Below are positions 1-21,341 of a DNA stretch of 64,000 nt, piece after piece (the stretch's first letter is position 1; each line of letters starts with the position of its first letter). Below the pieces are notes generated by a model, which did no database searches, had not been told where the DNA came from, and was given only the letters and a program-made list of their open reading frames with translations. The stretch comes from Paralichthys olivaceus (taxonomy: Eukaryota > Chordata > Actinopteri > Pleuronectiformes > Paralichthyidae): positions 1,335,001 to 1,399,000 of the forward strand of contig NC_091097.1 in assembly GCF_024713975.1 (NCBI RefSeq), written 5' to 3'. Position numbers and translations under genes: made by a program.

Positions 1-672
1 TTCAAATCCAGGTTCATACGCTGGTTGGTGCACAGGAAGCCCCTCACGCTGCTCAGGGTACACGGTGTTCCTTTCTCTCCTGGTGCACAGCGACTCACAG
101 GGAGGTGTGACCGGGTTCCCATTCAAGACTTCAGCTTTTCATTTTCTAGAAACTTCATTCTCAGTAGATTTGTACACCATGTACTTTGATGAATACTGTA
201 GTTGTATAATTTAACACTAGATGCGCATGGTTTTACTTTATTTCTGTTTTATGGTCATAATTTGTTCCTGTTGAATCTGTTGAGTTTATGCATGAGAGTT
301 TTTTTTTTCCATGCAGAGAGTTAATTACTTGACCTTTGATGCAAATGTAATTTAGGAAGCTGCACTTTTTCTTCTTTATGGAACATGAATGAGCAGCTTG
401 TGCTATTTCAGGAAAGAGAAGGAACACTTGTAGATGTGGAGCAGAATTATTTATAGATTACGTTGGTGAATCGTTGTTCTGCTGCCGGAGTTTTGACCTC
501 TTCAGATTTCACTTTTAAAGTTTGAGCGAAGTGTCTTTAAATCAAAAAAATGAATAAAACAGAAACAAGACAGAGAGAAAACAAAAGAAAAGTTCTCTTC
601 TGCCTCTACTTCAAATATTCAGCAGCTCCTCTGCAGCCTGAGGGTTTAGAAGTTCAAGCTAACACACTCAGA
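1..672. other. Upstream flank, no gene recognised
   Basis: No exon can be supported. The first 170 bases are open in several frames on both strands, but none gives a recognisable protein. The stretch is otherwise AT-rich single-copy-looking sequence. It could be the 3' end of a neighbouring gene outside the window. Confidence 0.4.
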
Positions 673-755
673 ACTACAACTCCCATGATCCTCAGAGGCA
701 GGGTACTGTGTGCGGAAGGTCTGAGCAGGTGTGCAGCGCTGCAGGTTTGAACCAG
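673..755 (+). promoter_or_regulatory. Possible promoter and 5' UTR exon of the COX17-like gene
   Basis: ACTACAACTCCCATGATC (673-690) matches the ACTACAnnTCCCA core-promoter motif linked with ZNF143/THAP11 in vertebrate housekeeping genes. It is followed by GC-rich sequence and a good splice donor, CAG|gtgaga, at 755/756. A matching acceptor (gacag|GAAC) lies at 1937/1938, 38 bases before the COX17-like start codon. The join is inference. Similar motifs occur in dispersed repeats in this window, so the promoter reading is uncertain. Confidence 0.35.
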
Positions 756-1322
756 GTGAGACATGGCGGCGCGTTGAAGGACCTTGACTTTGTGTTAAAG
801 GTGATTCTGTGTTTTAGAAGCTTCAGGTTTGAACTCAGATTCTAAACTTTACGTGGACTCGTGTCAGTGATGGATTCTAATCCTGGAGCGTCAGACGCTG
901 AAACCAGAAGTTTGCTTCCAGATATAATTAAAACCTTAATCAAACAAAGTGAGATAGTTTTTCTCCTGCAGCTGAAATCTTCACCTGAGCCACAGAAAAG
1001 CACAGATCTGTGATTTAATGTTAAATAAACACACCTTCACGCTCCGGTGGTGAAAATGATCTTTACCTGAAAGTTTTCCAGGACGTCTGGAAGTTTAAAG
1101 TTTGAATGTGACCTTGTGGAAGTGACGCAGCTCAGTGCAGCTGAAGCTCCACGCAAGCGTCACTGTGTTCGAACAAGAAGCTCGTGGACGATTTAAATGT
1201 CTTTCAGATGCTTCAAGCTCCAAACCTGAAGTTTCTGTGGATATCAGGAGTTTTCTCCTCTGACCTTGAAGCATGGCTGCCATGTGCTGGGGTGGGGGGG
1301 GGGGGGGTGCAGCCTGATGCTG

Positions 1323-1336
1323 CCACCAGGGGGCAG
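1323..1336 (+). promoter_or_regulatory. CTCF-like site
   Basis: CCACCAGGGGGCAG matches the vertebrate CTCF core consensus in the forward direction. It stands beside a G14 run (1294-1307). Binding is inferred from the motif only. Confidence 0.35.
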
Positions 1337-1975
1337 ACCTCCCTCCCTGGTTTTGTGTTGGAGGTGGAACTGAGAGAAGACACAAGAAAAGTTGAAGAGG
1401 AAACTTTATTGATCAGAGGCAGAAATGAACCTCTTTCACTTATATTATATTTATAAGGATATATTTAAATAGATTTATACATATAGATGCAAATAGAGTT
1501 AGAATAAAGATGAATTAAAATGTAAAATACTGTGTGCGACATATGTGTGTTTGTGTTTATATAAGATTATAACAATATTATACAGTGAACTTAAATATAG
1601 ATATAAATGGGTGAACTTTACAATGTGTAATATAATAATATGTGATATAATATATCACTTAAACTTTATTAGTTTTCTACGATCACATCGTTCTTTATAC
1701 CTGAGCCTCGTAGAGGAACCAACCCCCCCCCCAACCTCAGTCAGGTCACTGCCCCCTCACCCTAACGCCCCTCCGCCCTCCCCTGCCCGCTCAGTGTGCT
1801 GCCCTCTCACATGCTTATCTCCTCCCACCTCCCTCCCCTCCTCGCACCAACTCATCTCCCCTGTCTCTCTGTGTCTCTGTCTCTCTGTTGGTGGCTCTGG
1901 GATCCATTGGCTCTCTGGGAGGACAGGAACCTGACAGGAACACGCACCCTCAACACCCACAGCAGCGCCACAGCC

Positions 1976-4573
1976 ATGTCGGACTCAGAGACCGCCGCCC
2001 CCGCTGAGGCCCCCGTCCCTGCTGCGTGTGCCAGCATCAAGGCTGATCTGGACAAATGGTGGGTGATGGTGTGCATGTTGTCTGATGTGTGTGTGAAGTG
2101 AAGAACCTCCCCGTCATCGTGACACCAAACTTTTAGGATCCATCTCCATCTCCGAGTGTTTCAGGTTCTCCTCCGGCTCCAGGGGGTTTCTCTCAGATAT
2201 GAATTCTTCCTGAGAAGCAACCACCTGATTATTTCAATCATTTGCGAAGACGTCTCCTAACGAGCGTCGACGTCCAAGCGTCCGGCGCAAATTGGTCTAA
2301 ATTCTGAGCTGAACCCTGCACAGCTCTGATGGAGGAGAGGGGGGGGGGGGGGGTCTGCGATTAAATCAGAATACAGCAGCATCCTAGCATGCGCCACGCT
2401 AAAATGGAGTCTCTTCATTGGATGCAGCGGTTGGCGCAAAAACAGGGAGAATGAAATGTTGCATGTGAAAACGTCCCGTCGCCCGACGCAGAGGGGAAAG
2501 GTCGTAGAAACCCGGGGTGCGTCTGCAGGGAGGAGGGATTTGGGGGGTTAATGATGTGTGGCAGGAGGGTGATGTTTCATTCTCATCCGCACGCATGGAT
2601 GAAGGCTGGGAATCTGCTTACGTCACGAGCCGTCCTTTCCCCAGAATGCCTTGCGTTCGCTCGGCGCGTTCGTCCCACCGCCATCTCCTGTCACCTCGCG
2701 CTGCGTCAACGAATGGAGACGCCAGCTTTTGGGTTATTGTTCTTATGTATTCACAGCCGGAGCAGAACAACATGGACGACTCTTCTCTGTGTGTGTGTGT
2801 GTGTCTGTTTGTGTGTCTGTGTGTGTGTCTGTTTGTGTGTCTGTGTGTGTTCATAGAGAAGTGCAGTGACACAACACTGTGGTTTCTACATGTTTGTGGT
2901 TTCTCGGCTGTCGGGCCTTGATAAGGTGTCGGTGGGTGTGAGTCCTTCAGATAAGAGCAGCAGGAGGAGGAGGAGGAGGAGGAGGAGGGCGTGATGCACA
3001 TGTGCCAACTTTTTCCTCCATTTTTACTTTTTTAATGAAGTATTTGAAAACTCCTCAATCTTTAGTTTGGAGTAAATTATTATTTTCTCAGATTAAACCT
3101 CCAGCTGCTCTCGTATTCAGCCTCGGTGCGGGCGTGGTATTTATTGCCGCTCGTTAAAGAGCGTGTGCGTCCGACAAAGGTCGACTCTTCAGCTGGTTTT
3201 AAAGCACATGACAATATGTCTGCAGTGATAAGGAGTCACTCCTGGAACTCACCGTGATGTCAGCAGAACCTCGACCTCTGACCTTGAAACCTTGACATTC
3301 AGGGGCCGGAGGAACGAGCGAGCAGAGCCTGAGGGCCCCGGTTTACAAAGCGCTTCCAGCTTCAGTGTGTTGGAGTTAGTGGCGTCGCGCGGGAAGGTTC
3401 CTGGTTTGAATCCCGGGTTTAGACGCATGCAGTTTGGGCGTTTGGTTACTTGGAGAATCTAAATGAACCGTGTTGTGAATGTCAGTCCTGTGATGGCGAC
3501 GTGTGCAGGATGTGACCCGGGGAGCGGCTCCAGCTCTTAACCCTCAGAGGATAAACGGTGTGGACGGACTTGTTGCTGCGCTCCAGACTCAAATCAGGTT
3601 AAAGAGCCACTTTAATCAAATATTTGAAATCCCACTGGTTACACTAGAAATGACTTTTTAACGTCAGACCGGTCTAAACTCGTTTTCACACGTGATCTCT
3701 GGAGAATGTCAGGAGATTACCCAGAGTCCAGTGCAGGTCTGACGGCAGCTGCAAATCAACATCTGTCATTTGCTGTTGCTGACACGGTGAAAGTCGACTG
3801 TCTGAACGTTTTACAAACCTTCTGTTCTAATATTAGAAAAGTGTCCAGAAGTGTTTCGCCTCTGACCCCCTGCGTGTCGTCCTGTCTGCACCGTCCAACT
3901 GTAGATCCAACATGGCTGACTCATGCGTAATGAAAACCCTTGTGTATTTATAGACGTCTTTTAAAAGTCATGGATGGAGGCGTGTGTGAGACTGTATGTG
4001 CGGGATACCGTGACATGTTCCATAGATCGTGTTTCTGCTTCACCTGCTTCTTCTCACTTCAGCCCACATGGGGGGGCGGCCATGTTGGATTCAGGCCCTT
4101 GTGTTGTGGTGAATAAACACGTTTCTGACAGATTTCATATATTTTCCGTTAAACCAGGAGCCGACTCTTCGCGAGTTCACTCAGAAGAGTTGATTTGTTT
4201 TAAGTTTTGAAGCGGAGCAGAAGTTTTGACCTTGTCAAGGTCACACGAGTCTCAGAGGTGAAGTCTGGTTCCACAGGAACTGAAATCATGTGATCATCAC
4301 TCAGGTGCTTTAAAGCAGATTGGATTTGTTCAGCGGCCGACGTCATCCTTCAGGTTTCATGATGCCGACACTTTTTTAAAACAAAGTTCCGAAGTTCACG
4401 TGTAATAAAATACAAAGACATGTTTAACACACAGGACAGATCTAAAGTACACACGTGTGCATGTGGTAAATATGTAACTTACTGAGGTGTTGGTTCAGCT
4501 AATATTTACCGTGCACTGTGCAACTCCTATAGTAAGTGTGCAGGGAGTGAACCTGTGTACTTTACGAAACACG

Positions 4574-4631
<58 letters not shown>

Positions 4632-5248
4632 CGTGTCTCCATGACTTCAGAGGACATTGTCCATAGTTACCACTTGCCTATTCTAACCTCGTCCTAACCT
4701 AATCTCAAACTTTACCCAGAGTTCCCATTAGTGTCCCAGCCTGTTGTGTCCCACCGTCCTCTGCTATGTCCCAGTTTAAGATAAGACAATCCGTTATTCG
4801 TCCCCCATCCGGGAAATCTGCGACGTTACAGCAGCACGAGTCAGAAATAGACAAGAACCGGAAGAGAACATTCAATCACATGATCACTTGACCGATGAAA
4901 AAACGCCCTCGGCCCCGATCACATGACCACTTGACTGATGTTTGTCTGCATCATCTTTGATTGCAGCACCTGCTCTGTGATCTATTATTCATGTCTGACC
5001 AGAGAGTGAGTTCAGCCTAAATAATTCAGTTCCCTGATGGACGTGAGGATGACATCACTGCTCCTCTCGGACAAACTAACACCTCCACGTGTAACGAGAG
5101 GTCGGCTGAGTTGACGAAACATTTACTTCTCCAGTAAATATTGAAAACTGAGTATTAGAAGCTGCCACTGGTTGTCATGACAACCCAGCTCTACCCTCTG
5201 ACCCTGTAAGGGGACCCGGCTCGTTCGTCCATGTTGTCCCTCAGGGTG

Positions 5249-5279
<31 letters not shown>

Positions 5280-6465
5280 ATGAGAGACACACTCTTCTCT
5301 CCGACCCCCTCTGGCAAAGCAAAGTGCTGAGTGATAATCCGCTGCAGCCAGCTGCGTGTTACGTCACCGACCGGCACCGAGCCACGGCTCAGATGAGTGA
5401 TCGGCTCCCGGTTCTCACTCTGTGACGTGACGAGAGAGAAGGTCCAGACTCTCTGCTCAGACTCGTTCAAACAGAAAAAACTTCTTCAGTGTTTCTCTTT
5501 GTGTTAGAAACGTCATCAACGCTCGCTCGCGGGCGAATCCTCCATCAGGAGCTTTATCAGGCGACGGCTCGGGGAATAATGAAGCAGAGATGTTGGAGTC
5601 CACGTAAACGTAGTCGGTGTGGCGTCGACAGATTTGCTGCAGGACAGTTTCAATGAGAAGCAGCAGCAGCGAGAGTGAAGTGAACTTTGTCCTCTCGGGA
5701 GAACTGGGATGTCGTTTCATTCTTTAATCACAAACATGGAAACGTTTTCTGCTCTCATCAGCCTATTGAATCTAAATGTTGGATAAACAGCAGAAATGTG
5801 AGGGGTGATGTTCGGGGGGGGGGGGCGGGCTGAGCCAGGATTGGACGAGGACGAGGATGTTCAGACGTCATGAAGTGATGGGTGGAGCCAGTGGGTGGGC
5901 TTTACATTCATGTAACATGAGACCCCTCCCCCCTGTGGGCCCAGGGCACGATCACGCAACCTTCCTCCCTCTGCGGCGTCCAATCAAACGTCAGATGTCT
6001 TCATCCACATGGCTTCTCTGTGTCTCTGGCTCCTCCTCTGTCTCCCCCTCTGTGTCCCCCTCCCTCTCTTTCACTCCATCACTCTAATGCACAGTGGCAG
6101 CGTCGTCTGCCTCAACTCTCTCTTTCACTGTCACGTCCCTCTCTCTTTGTTTTCTCTCTTTCTCTCTGCAGGTTCTCACGTTTCGTTCTCGCCATTAAAA
6201 CGTGTTTGCACATGAAACATGCGTCTGTTTTGTCCACAGTCGGACGCGGACGGGTTGAGTCCTCTGCTGCTGACAGAGGCCAAACGTCCCCTCGCTCCTC
6301 TCTGTGTTCTCCCTCTGTGAGAGGAGAATGGTCTCTCCTGCTCTGTCTCACCACCGTGTGTTTGATTCTTCTTCCAGTGTGGCAGAGAAAGGAGCCGACG
6401 GCTGCAAGGACCTGATGGAGGCCTTCGCCGCCTGTGTGAAGAGCGCGGCCGAGGGGACGTCATGA
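1976..6465 (+). CDS. COX17-like twin-CX9C protein, copper ligands absent
   Basis: Two coding exons, 1976-2058 and 6378-6465, joined in phase 2 (TG|gtgggt ... ttccag|T), give 56 residues. The start MSDSETAAPA has a good context (GCCATGT). Cysteines 18, 28, 37 and 47 form CX9C-X8-CX9C, the twin-helix fold oxidised by MIA40/CHCHD4 in the mitochondrial intermembrane space. The spacing between the two CX9C units and the segment CVAEKGADGC closely match the copper chaperone COX17. However, the adjacent Cys pair of COX17 (KPCCAC) is replaced by PVPAAC, so only the structural cysteines remain. The protein is probably a small intermembrane-space factor, an old COX17 paralogue or another CHCH protein, and copper transfer is unlikely. 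The split just before the second cysteine makes the exon join convincing. The 4.3 kb intron carries only repeats. Orthology is not settled. Confidence 0.75.
3697..3740 (+). repeat. Short dispersed repeat, copy 1
   Basis: ATCTCTGGAGAATGTCAGG followed by AGATTACCCAGAGTCCAGTG is almost identical to 32346-32390 in cpt1 intron 3. The family is not recognised. Confidence 0.6.
4571..4629 (+). repeat. (AC)n microsatellite
   Basis: About 29 AC units. The following 110 bases (AGAGGACATTGTCCATAGTTA and onward) resemble a non-repetitive sequence often found next to CA tracts in fish, suggesting that the tract belongs to a dispersed element. Confidence 0.85.
4778..4853 (-). mobile_element. LINE 3' tail remnant (L2/Maui-like)
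   Basis: AAGATAAGACAATCCGTTAT followed by a GGGAAATCTGC segment and a TTACAGCAGCA end matches, from memory, the terminal sequence of common fish L2/Maui-type LINEs. Only the tail remains. Strand and family are tentative. Confidence 0.5.
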
Positions 6466-6626
6466 GGAGCGGCCCTCACACCTCAAATGTCAGGATCTCC
6501 CATTATTTGGTGATTTCTTTATTTCCAGTTATTTTCTGTGTCATGCTACTGCTCCTTCAAATGGTTTAATATACAGCCAGTGGTTGAGTGGAACTTCTCT
6601 TCACCATGTAAACAACATGAAGAGAA

Positions 6627-6659
6627 AATAAATCTCAGCGAAGGTCATTTTGAAATAAA
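6627..6659 (+). terminator. Polyadenylation signals of the COX17-like gene
   Basis: Two AATAAA hexamers (6627-6632 and 6654-6659) lie 160-195 bases after the stop codon, a suitable distance for a short 3' UTR. Confidence 0.6.
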
Positions 6660-7161
6660 ATAATCAAAGACACATCTGTCAGACTGAAGCGTTTCAAGTC
6701 GGCCATCACAGCATCAACTCCAGATTTTTCCGACGTCCACATTTGGTTTTGAAATAATTATTAGAAAGAAGCTCCGATAAAAACAGTTTGAAACAAATGT
6801 TGATTATCCAGAGTGGACAGATGTGAATGTTACCTTATTTGTCTCAAATGAAAATATCTCAGAAGTAAAGCAGTACTTTGTGTTTGTGTCTACTGCAGTT
6901 TGAAGTATCTTGAGTTTCTCTGTGATGTATTTAATGGAACATTAAACTACAACGCTCTGCTCACACACACACACACACACAAATGTTTCAACGTTCGAGA
7001 GAGGTGATAAAAACATTTGTCGCAGCGTGACCTCATGACTTCAGCTTTAAATGAACTTCGACCCCTGATATCAACGTGTGTGTGTGTATGTGCGACCGAG
7101 CTGAACGCTCTGACACCTGATTTCCTCTGTGATCTCTAAACGCCTCGTCGCTCTCCTCCAG

Positions 7162-7487
7162 GTCCACTGCACTGACTCCTCCAAGTTCCCAGCATTCCCT
7201 TCTGCACAACAGCACCGAACTGAATGACGACAACAACAACAACAACAATGACGATGGTGATGGTACATGCCGTGTTGATTCAGGCTCATTTGGGATCTGG
7301 CAGCAGTAACCACAGTCTCTCTCCCCCCCCCCCCCCTGTTTTAGGCTTTTCTGGTGTCCCTCAGTCTTACCCCCCTCCCCCTTCTCCCCTCTATGGCTGA
7401 TATACAGAACATCGACTTGTAGTCGCTTCCAGAGAGCCGATGGGCTGTAATGTAAATTGCCGACTTGAACTTATAAATGGAAATAAA
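7162..7487 (+). other. Exon-like segment of unknown status
   Basis: A good acceptor (ctcctccag) opens a frame from 7162 to a TAA at 7307-7309. The frame would code for a Ser/Thr-rich stretch and then an Asn/Asp run from an (AAC)n repeat. After a C14 run and another acceptor-like site (ttttag) comes an AATAAA at 7482-7487. It could be an alternative last exon or a fortuitous frame. No homology is recognised. Confidence 0.2.
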
Positions 7488-7854
7488 AGTATGAAATATT
7501 CTTCCTGGTTTGTTTCATCGTGGATTTAAAGGAGACTGAAGACGCCTGAGTTCAAACCCTGATTGGACCTGGGCCTCTCCGTCTGTGTGTGTGTGTGTGT
7601 GTCCGTTCCTCAGCCTTCTAACAAGTGCTCACACAATTTAACAACACAAAATCTTTGTGACCGTCACAGTTTGACACGTTCAAGTGTAACGTGAAAACAG
7701 TCGAGCTCAAAATACATGAAACCAAATCGACCTGTCGAGGCTGCGTCGCTGTGCAGTGACAGAAACCATGTGACTGTGGGTCAGCGAGCGACGAAGAGGA
7801 GCGGCCGTCCGACCACACTCACACAGACATCAATACATTCAGCTGTTTGTGGGG

Positions 7855-7885
<31 letters not shown>

Positions 7886-9152
7886 GTCAGCGGTGTGGAT
7901 TTACAGCCAGTGTCCATGTGACTAACACAACTACATACCTGAATACAGTAGCGTGTAAAAGTATCTGTATTTTAATATATATAATTTTATCTATATCATT
8001 AATATAAAATTTCCTGCAAAGATTTTACAGACTTGCTTTACTGATTAGTCCCCACAACGGAACACAAGGGGGAGCCAAACCCACCGAGCTCACTGAATAT
8101 GAGGTCTTTTTTTAAATCGTGATGTGGAAACTTTATACAACAGTGTGAGTGTGTGCATGTGTGGTGCACGGCGTACATACATGACCTGTGCAAACATGTC
8201 CCCTGTGGTTCCAGGAATCTAACCCCCGGCAACATGTGAGAGAACAAACCATGTAGCGACATGTACACTCACCGTATGTTCGTCTCGTGAAAACACTTTG
8301 ACTGAAACTTTAATTTAGCAAAATTCAAACGTAGGAATCAGTGTCACTGATCGTGAACACTCCTTGTTGATCACCCACACACACACACACACAGACACAC
8401 AGACACACACAGTATGGCACATGGCAGCACGTGTTGCACAACTGCTCCGCTCTGCACTTGACATCAGATACAGCGGCCCCTTCTCACCGGCGGCCGGCTG
8501 CATGCCTGAGGCAGATTCCACAGAGGAGGGAGGAGGAGCAGAGTTTCTGCCTGAGTCTGCACACGAGAGAGTAAAGGTTAAAGGTTAAAGGTGGGGGGGG
8601 GGGGGGGGGGTCATGGTGCGGCAGAGTGACTGGAGATAATTAACCCACGGTGAATGGAACATAATCAGCTCCCTCCATCACTAATATATGATGAAGCAGC
8701 AATCTGACGATGGAGAAACATCAGAGGTCAGAGGTCAGAGGTCACAGCTGGAGGAGGTGAGAGTTGAACTCTTCTGAGCCGACGCACCACAACCGTTCAA
8801 CAGAACATCACCTCAGCGAGGAACTTGTTCTTCGCGTCTTTGAAAAGAAAACGTGTGTTCACAGCAGCTCGTTGATGAAGCTGAAGACTGACAGATGAGC
8901 GTACCTGCAGCGTAACAGCGCCACCGTGTGGTGTAATACCAGCAGCTACCACAACTTTGCACATACATGAGGAAATCAGGCCCCTTAGCATGTTTGTTCA
9001 CATGTTCATGTTGATTCTGACCCCGACACTCAGAGAATCATTATCAGCAGTAGGACTTGTGGGGACGGACGCAAAACAACATGGACGACAGAGTCTGTCT
9101 CATTTTAGCTTTGTCCCCAGTGAACACAATCTACTGCACAAAGACACACACA

Positions 9153-9195
<43 letters not shown>

Positions 9196-9693
9196 CATTA
9201 GATAATCTGAGCTCCATCGACCTGACGGCATCAAGAGATTAAGATTAACAGGGATAAAGATTTGGGACTCAGCCGTACAGATATCACGACGTGAGCCTTA
9301 ATCACAGTTTGAGTTCGTGGCACATTATGAATCTGAACCGGTGCTTTGTGTTCTACACTTTTCATCCATGACGTGTTCCCACGATATTTTTGGGAACCAG
9401 AGACGTAAGCACATGAAAACTAAATCCCTCAGGAAAATAAAGTGTATTCCCTTTCCTGTCCGAACCAGTCACAGAGAAAATAAAACTTCTGCCACGTCTG
9501 AAACTCTTAACTTTTAAAAATACAAAATATACATAAAGAACCACATCTAGTGTTCGTCTACAGTAACTGACTCAGAAGAACTCTTCCTGAATTTACTTCA
9601 ACTTATAGCTAACATTAATTTATATTCAGTGTTTTTTGTTTTTGTTGTGCACTTTGTACTTTGTGTTGAAAAATGCTCCACGAATAAATTCTT

Positions 9694-9864
9694 ATTTATC
9701 TATCTATCTATCTATCTATCATCCATCCATCCATCTATCTATCTATCTATCTATCATCCATCCATCCATCCATCCATCTATCTATCTGTCTATCTATCTA
9801 TCATCCATCCATCCATCCATCTATCTATCTATCATCCATCCATCCATCTATCCATCTCTCTCTG
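9694..9864 (+). repeat. CTAT/CATC compound microsatellite
   Basis: Alternating blocks of (CTAT)n and (CATC)n, about 170 bases. The apparent long open frames here are only repeat translation. Confidence 0.9.
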
Positions 9865-10017
9865 TACAATAAGAGTGTGAATATATTAAATGTTTTTTTT
9901 TATTTCTATGTTTTAAGAGTTTGTAGTTTTCATTATTTTGACAGAGAAGTTTGTGAAACGATATTTGGGACGTTGCTCATCCTGAGAAAAGAATCTGCTC
10001 CTCAGTGTTTTTAACTT

Positions 10018-10470
10018 CTGTGTCTGTCTGTCTCTGTCTCTGTCTCTCTCTCTGCCTCTGTCTCTGCCTCTGTCTCTGTCTCTGTCTCTGTCTCTGCCTC
10101 TGTCTCTCTCTCTGTCTTTGTCTCTGTCTCTCTCTCTGTCTCTGCCTCTGTCTCTCTCTCTCTCTCTGTCTCTGTCTCTGCCTCTGTCTCTGTCTCTGCC
10201 TCTGCCTCTGTCTCTGTCTCTCTCTCTCTCTGTCTCTCTCTCTCTATCTGTCTCTGTCTCTGCCTCTGCCTCTGTCTCTGTCTCTGCCTCTGTCTCTGTC
10301 TCTGTCTCTGCCTCTGTCTCTCTCTCTGTCTCTGTCTCTGTCTCTGCCTCTGTCTCTCTCTCTGTCTCTGTCTCTGTCTCTGTCTCTGCCTCTGTCTCTG
10401 TCTCTCTCTCTCTCTCTGTCTCTGTCTCTGTCTCTGCCTCTGTCTCTGTCTCTGTCTCTGTCTCTGTCTG
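10018..10470 (+). repeat. Long CT-rich tract built of TCTCTG and TCTGCC units
   Basis: About 450 bases of almost pure pyrimidine on the + strand, with G every sixth base or so, in irregular tandem. Such tracts can adopt triplex structures. It lies 1.4 kb upstream of the brsk1 start. Confidence 0.9.
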
Positions 10471-10620
10471 TGGGGTTTTCCTGCATGCTCTTAACAATGT
10501 TCTGTTCATTCAGGTTGTTGGTGATCCTTCGGTCCATGTGGTGTTTGCTGGTTATCTCCAAGTGTCGGTGCAGCCAATCACATCCTGCGGAGCTCTGCTG
10601 TAGTAAAACAGGGGGTGGGG

Positions 10621-10628
10621 CAGAGAGA

Positions 10629-10674
<46 letters not shown>
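10621..10674 (+). repeat. (GA)n tract upstream of brsk1
   Basis: A purine (GA)n tract directly downstream of the CT tract, with opposite strand bias. GAGA-type repeats are common near vertebrate promoters; no binding is claimed. Confidence 0.8.
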
Positions 10675-10675
<1 letters not shown>

Positions 10676-10889
10676 GTGGGGATGAGGGACCCGGATGCTG
10701 ATGCTGCCCGATGAAGAAGAGGAAAGAAAGGGAAACGCTACGGGTCACTTCTGAAACATCACGTCCGAGACATTTGTCCAGATTCTCCTTCTGGATTTTG
10801 CGCTGAGCTGCGGCCCGAGGGGGGGATGCACACAGAGGAGGAGAGGAAGAGAGAGGGAGGACAGGGAGGAGGAGAGGCGGCTTCACTCA

Positions 10890-11875
10890 GCTGAGGATGC
10901 TTGTTGTTTCTAGGATTTAATCACCGGGCCCCGCGCTCATCCTCCTCCGGCACCGAGCGCACCTCTCCCCGCTGCGGCTGCCCCTGCACCTCGCCCTCCC
11001 GCAGGCCCCGGGCAGCCTGAGGCTCTCTGCCTCGGTGGTGGTGGTGGTGCTCTTTTTTTTTTTTTTCCTCTTCCTCTATTTCCTGATGCAGGGTCTGGGA
11101 GGGGGTGAGCCAAAGTGTGCACCGGATATTGGAAAACCCATTCTGCTAGCTGATGCTGTTACGATAATAGATTATTATCTGGACGCGTCTGCACGCAGAG
11201 GCACATCCTGACCAAACGAGGCCAGAGCCCGGGGATGAAGTGTGGAGCTGCCTGGGAGGAACATGAAAAGGATTTTTGGACGGTAGCAGCAGCAGGAGGA
11301 TGAGGAGGGAGGGGGGGTCCCTGATATCGATCAGTCAATGGATTCAATCAGAGCTTTCTGACTCGGGATATTTGAAACTCTGCTCTTACAGAAATCAATT
11401 TGTGGCGAATGTAGCCTTCCTGTCCAGGTCTCAGTGAGATCCCTGTTTTTTTTTGTCCAGCTGCACAAAACCAACCAGCTTTAAACTCCTCTGTTCTCCA
11501 GCAGGGGTGGATGAGACTATTGTGGACAAACCTCACCTCACCCCTTCTCCTTCTCTTTCTCCGCTCGTCCCTGTGAACGATGCTGCTGCAGTGAGAGACG
11601 CGAGCGGATCCCGGGAAATACTTTATTCTAGGCCCGATAATAAAAGAGTGGAGCCTGGGCCGACTCTCGCTCCCAGCACGGACCTGACCGCATGACAAGC
11701 AAGTGCATGGGAGTATCCTGCAGGGCCCGGCTCTAGATCACGACCACACCAGTCCTCCGCGCCTCCTCTCCTCTCCTCTCCTCACCGCCGCCTGGCATGT
11801 GCGTAACGGCGTTACGCACGGAGCAGGACCGAGCCCTATCTTGATCTGCCTCACATCGGGAGAGAGAATTTCAGG
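10890..11875 (+). promoter_or_regulatory. Probable brsk1 promoter and 5' UTR
   Basis: This GC-rich, CpG-containing stretch runs to the brsk1 start codon with no interrupting gene. It includes short G/C-rich blocks around 10926-11040, a T14 run near 11050 and a hairpin-forming palindrome (11799-11819). The transcription start cannot be placed from sequence alone. Confidence 0.45.
11799..11819 (+). promoter_or_regulatory. Inverted repeat in the brsk1 5' leader
   Basis: Perfect 9-base arms GTGCGTAAC and GTTACGCAC are separated by GGC, 56 bases before the ATG. In RNA this gives a 9-bp stem with a three-base loop; as DNA it is a near-symmetric protein-binding site. Confidence 0.5.

Positions 11876-21341
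<9,466 letters not shown>

Larger units (their letters stand above)
2059..6377 (+). other. Intron 1 of the COX17-like gene
   Basis: I see no additional coding exon. It holds a TG/TCTG microsatellite (2788-2851), a G15 run (2339-2353), a short dispersed repeat (3697-3740), an (AC)n tract (4571-4629) with its usual flanking repeat, a LINE tail (4778-4853), a (GT)n tract near 5250-5274 and a G12 run (5814-5825). The last 350 bases are a pyrimidine-rich run-in to the acceptor at 6377. Confidence 0.6.
6660..10889. other. Spacer between the COX17-like gene and brsk1
   Basis: No supported gene. It contains an exon-like segment with an AATAAA (7162-7487), CA/GT tracts (6961-6981, 7584-7602, 7860-7884, 8370-8410, 9141-9192), a C14 run (7323-7336), a G18 run (8593-8610), tetranucleotide repeats (9694-9864) and a long CT-rich tract (10018-10470). 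Confidence 0.5.

Noticed and set aside
1545..1934. 129-codon frame upstream of the COX17-like gene
   Set aside because: Pyrimidine-rich low-complexity translation, without homology; likely promoter or leader sequence.
9913..10685. Long open frames on both strands (up to 226 codons) rich in Leu/Cys/Ser or Arg/Asp/Glu
   Set aside because: They are translations of the TCTCTG-type repeat; every frame of such a tract is open, and no flanking coding signal exists.
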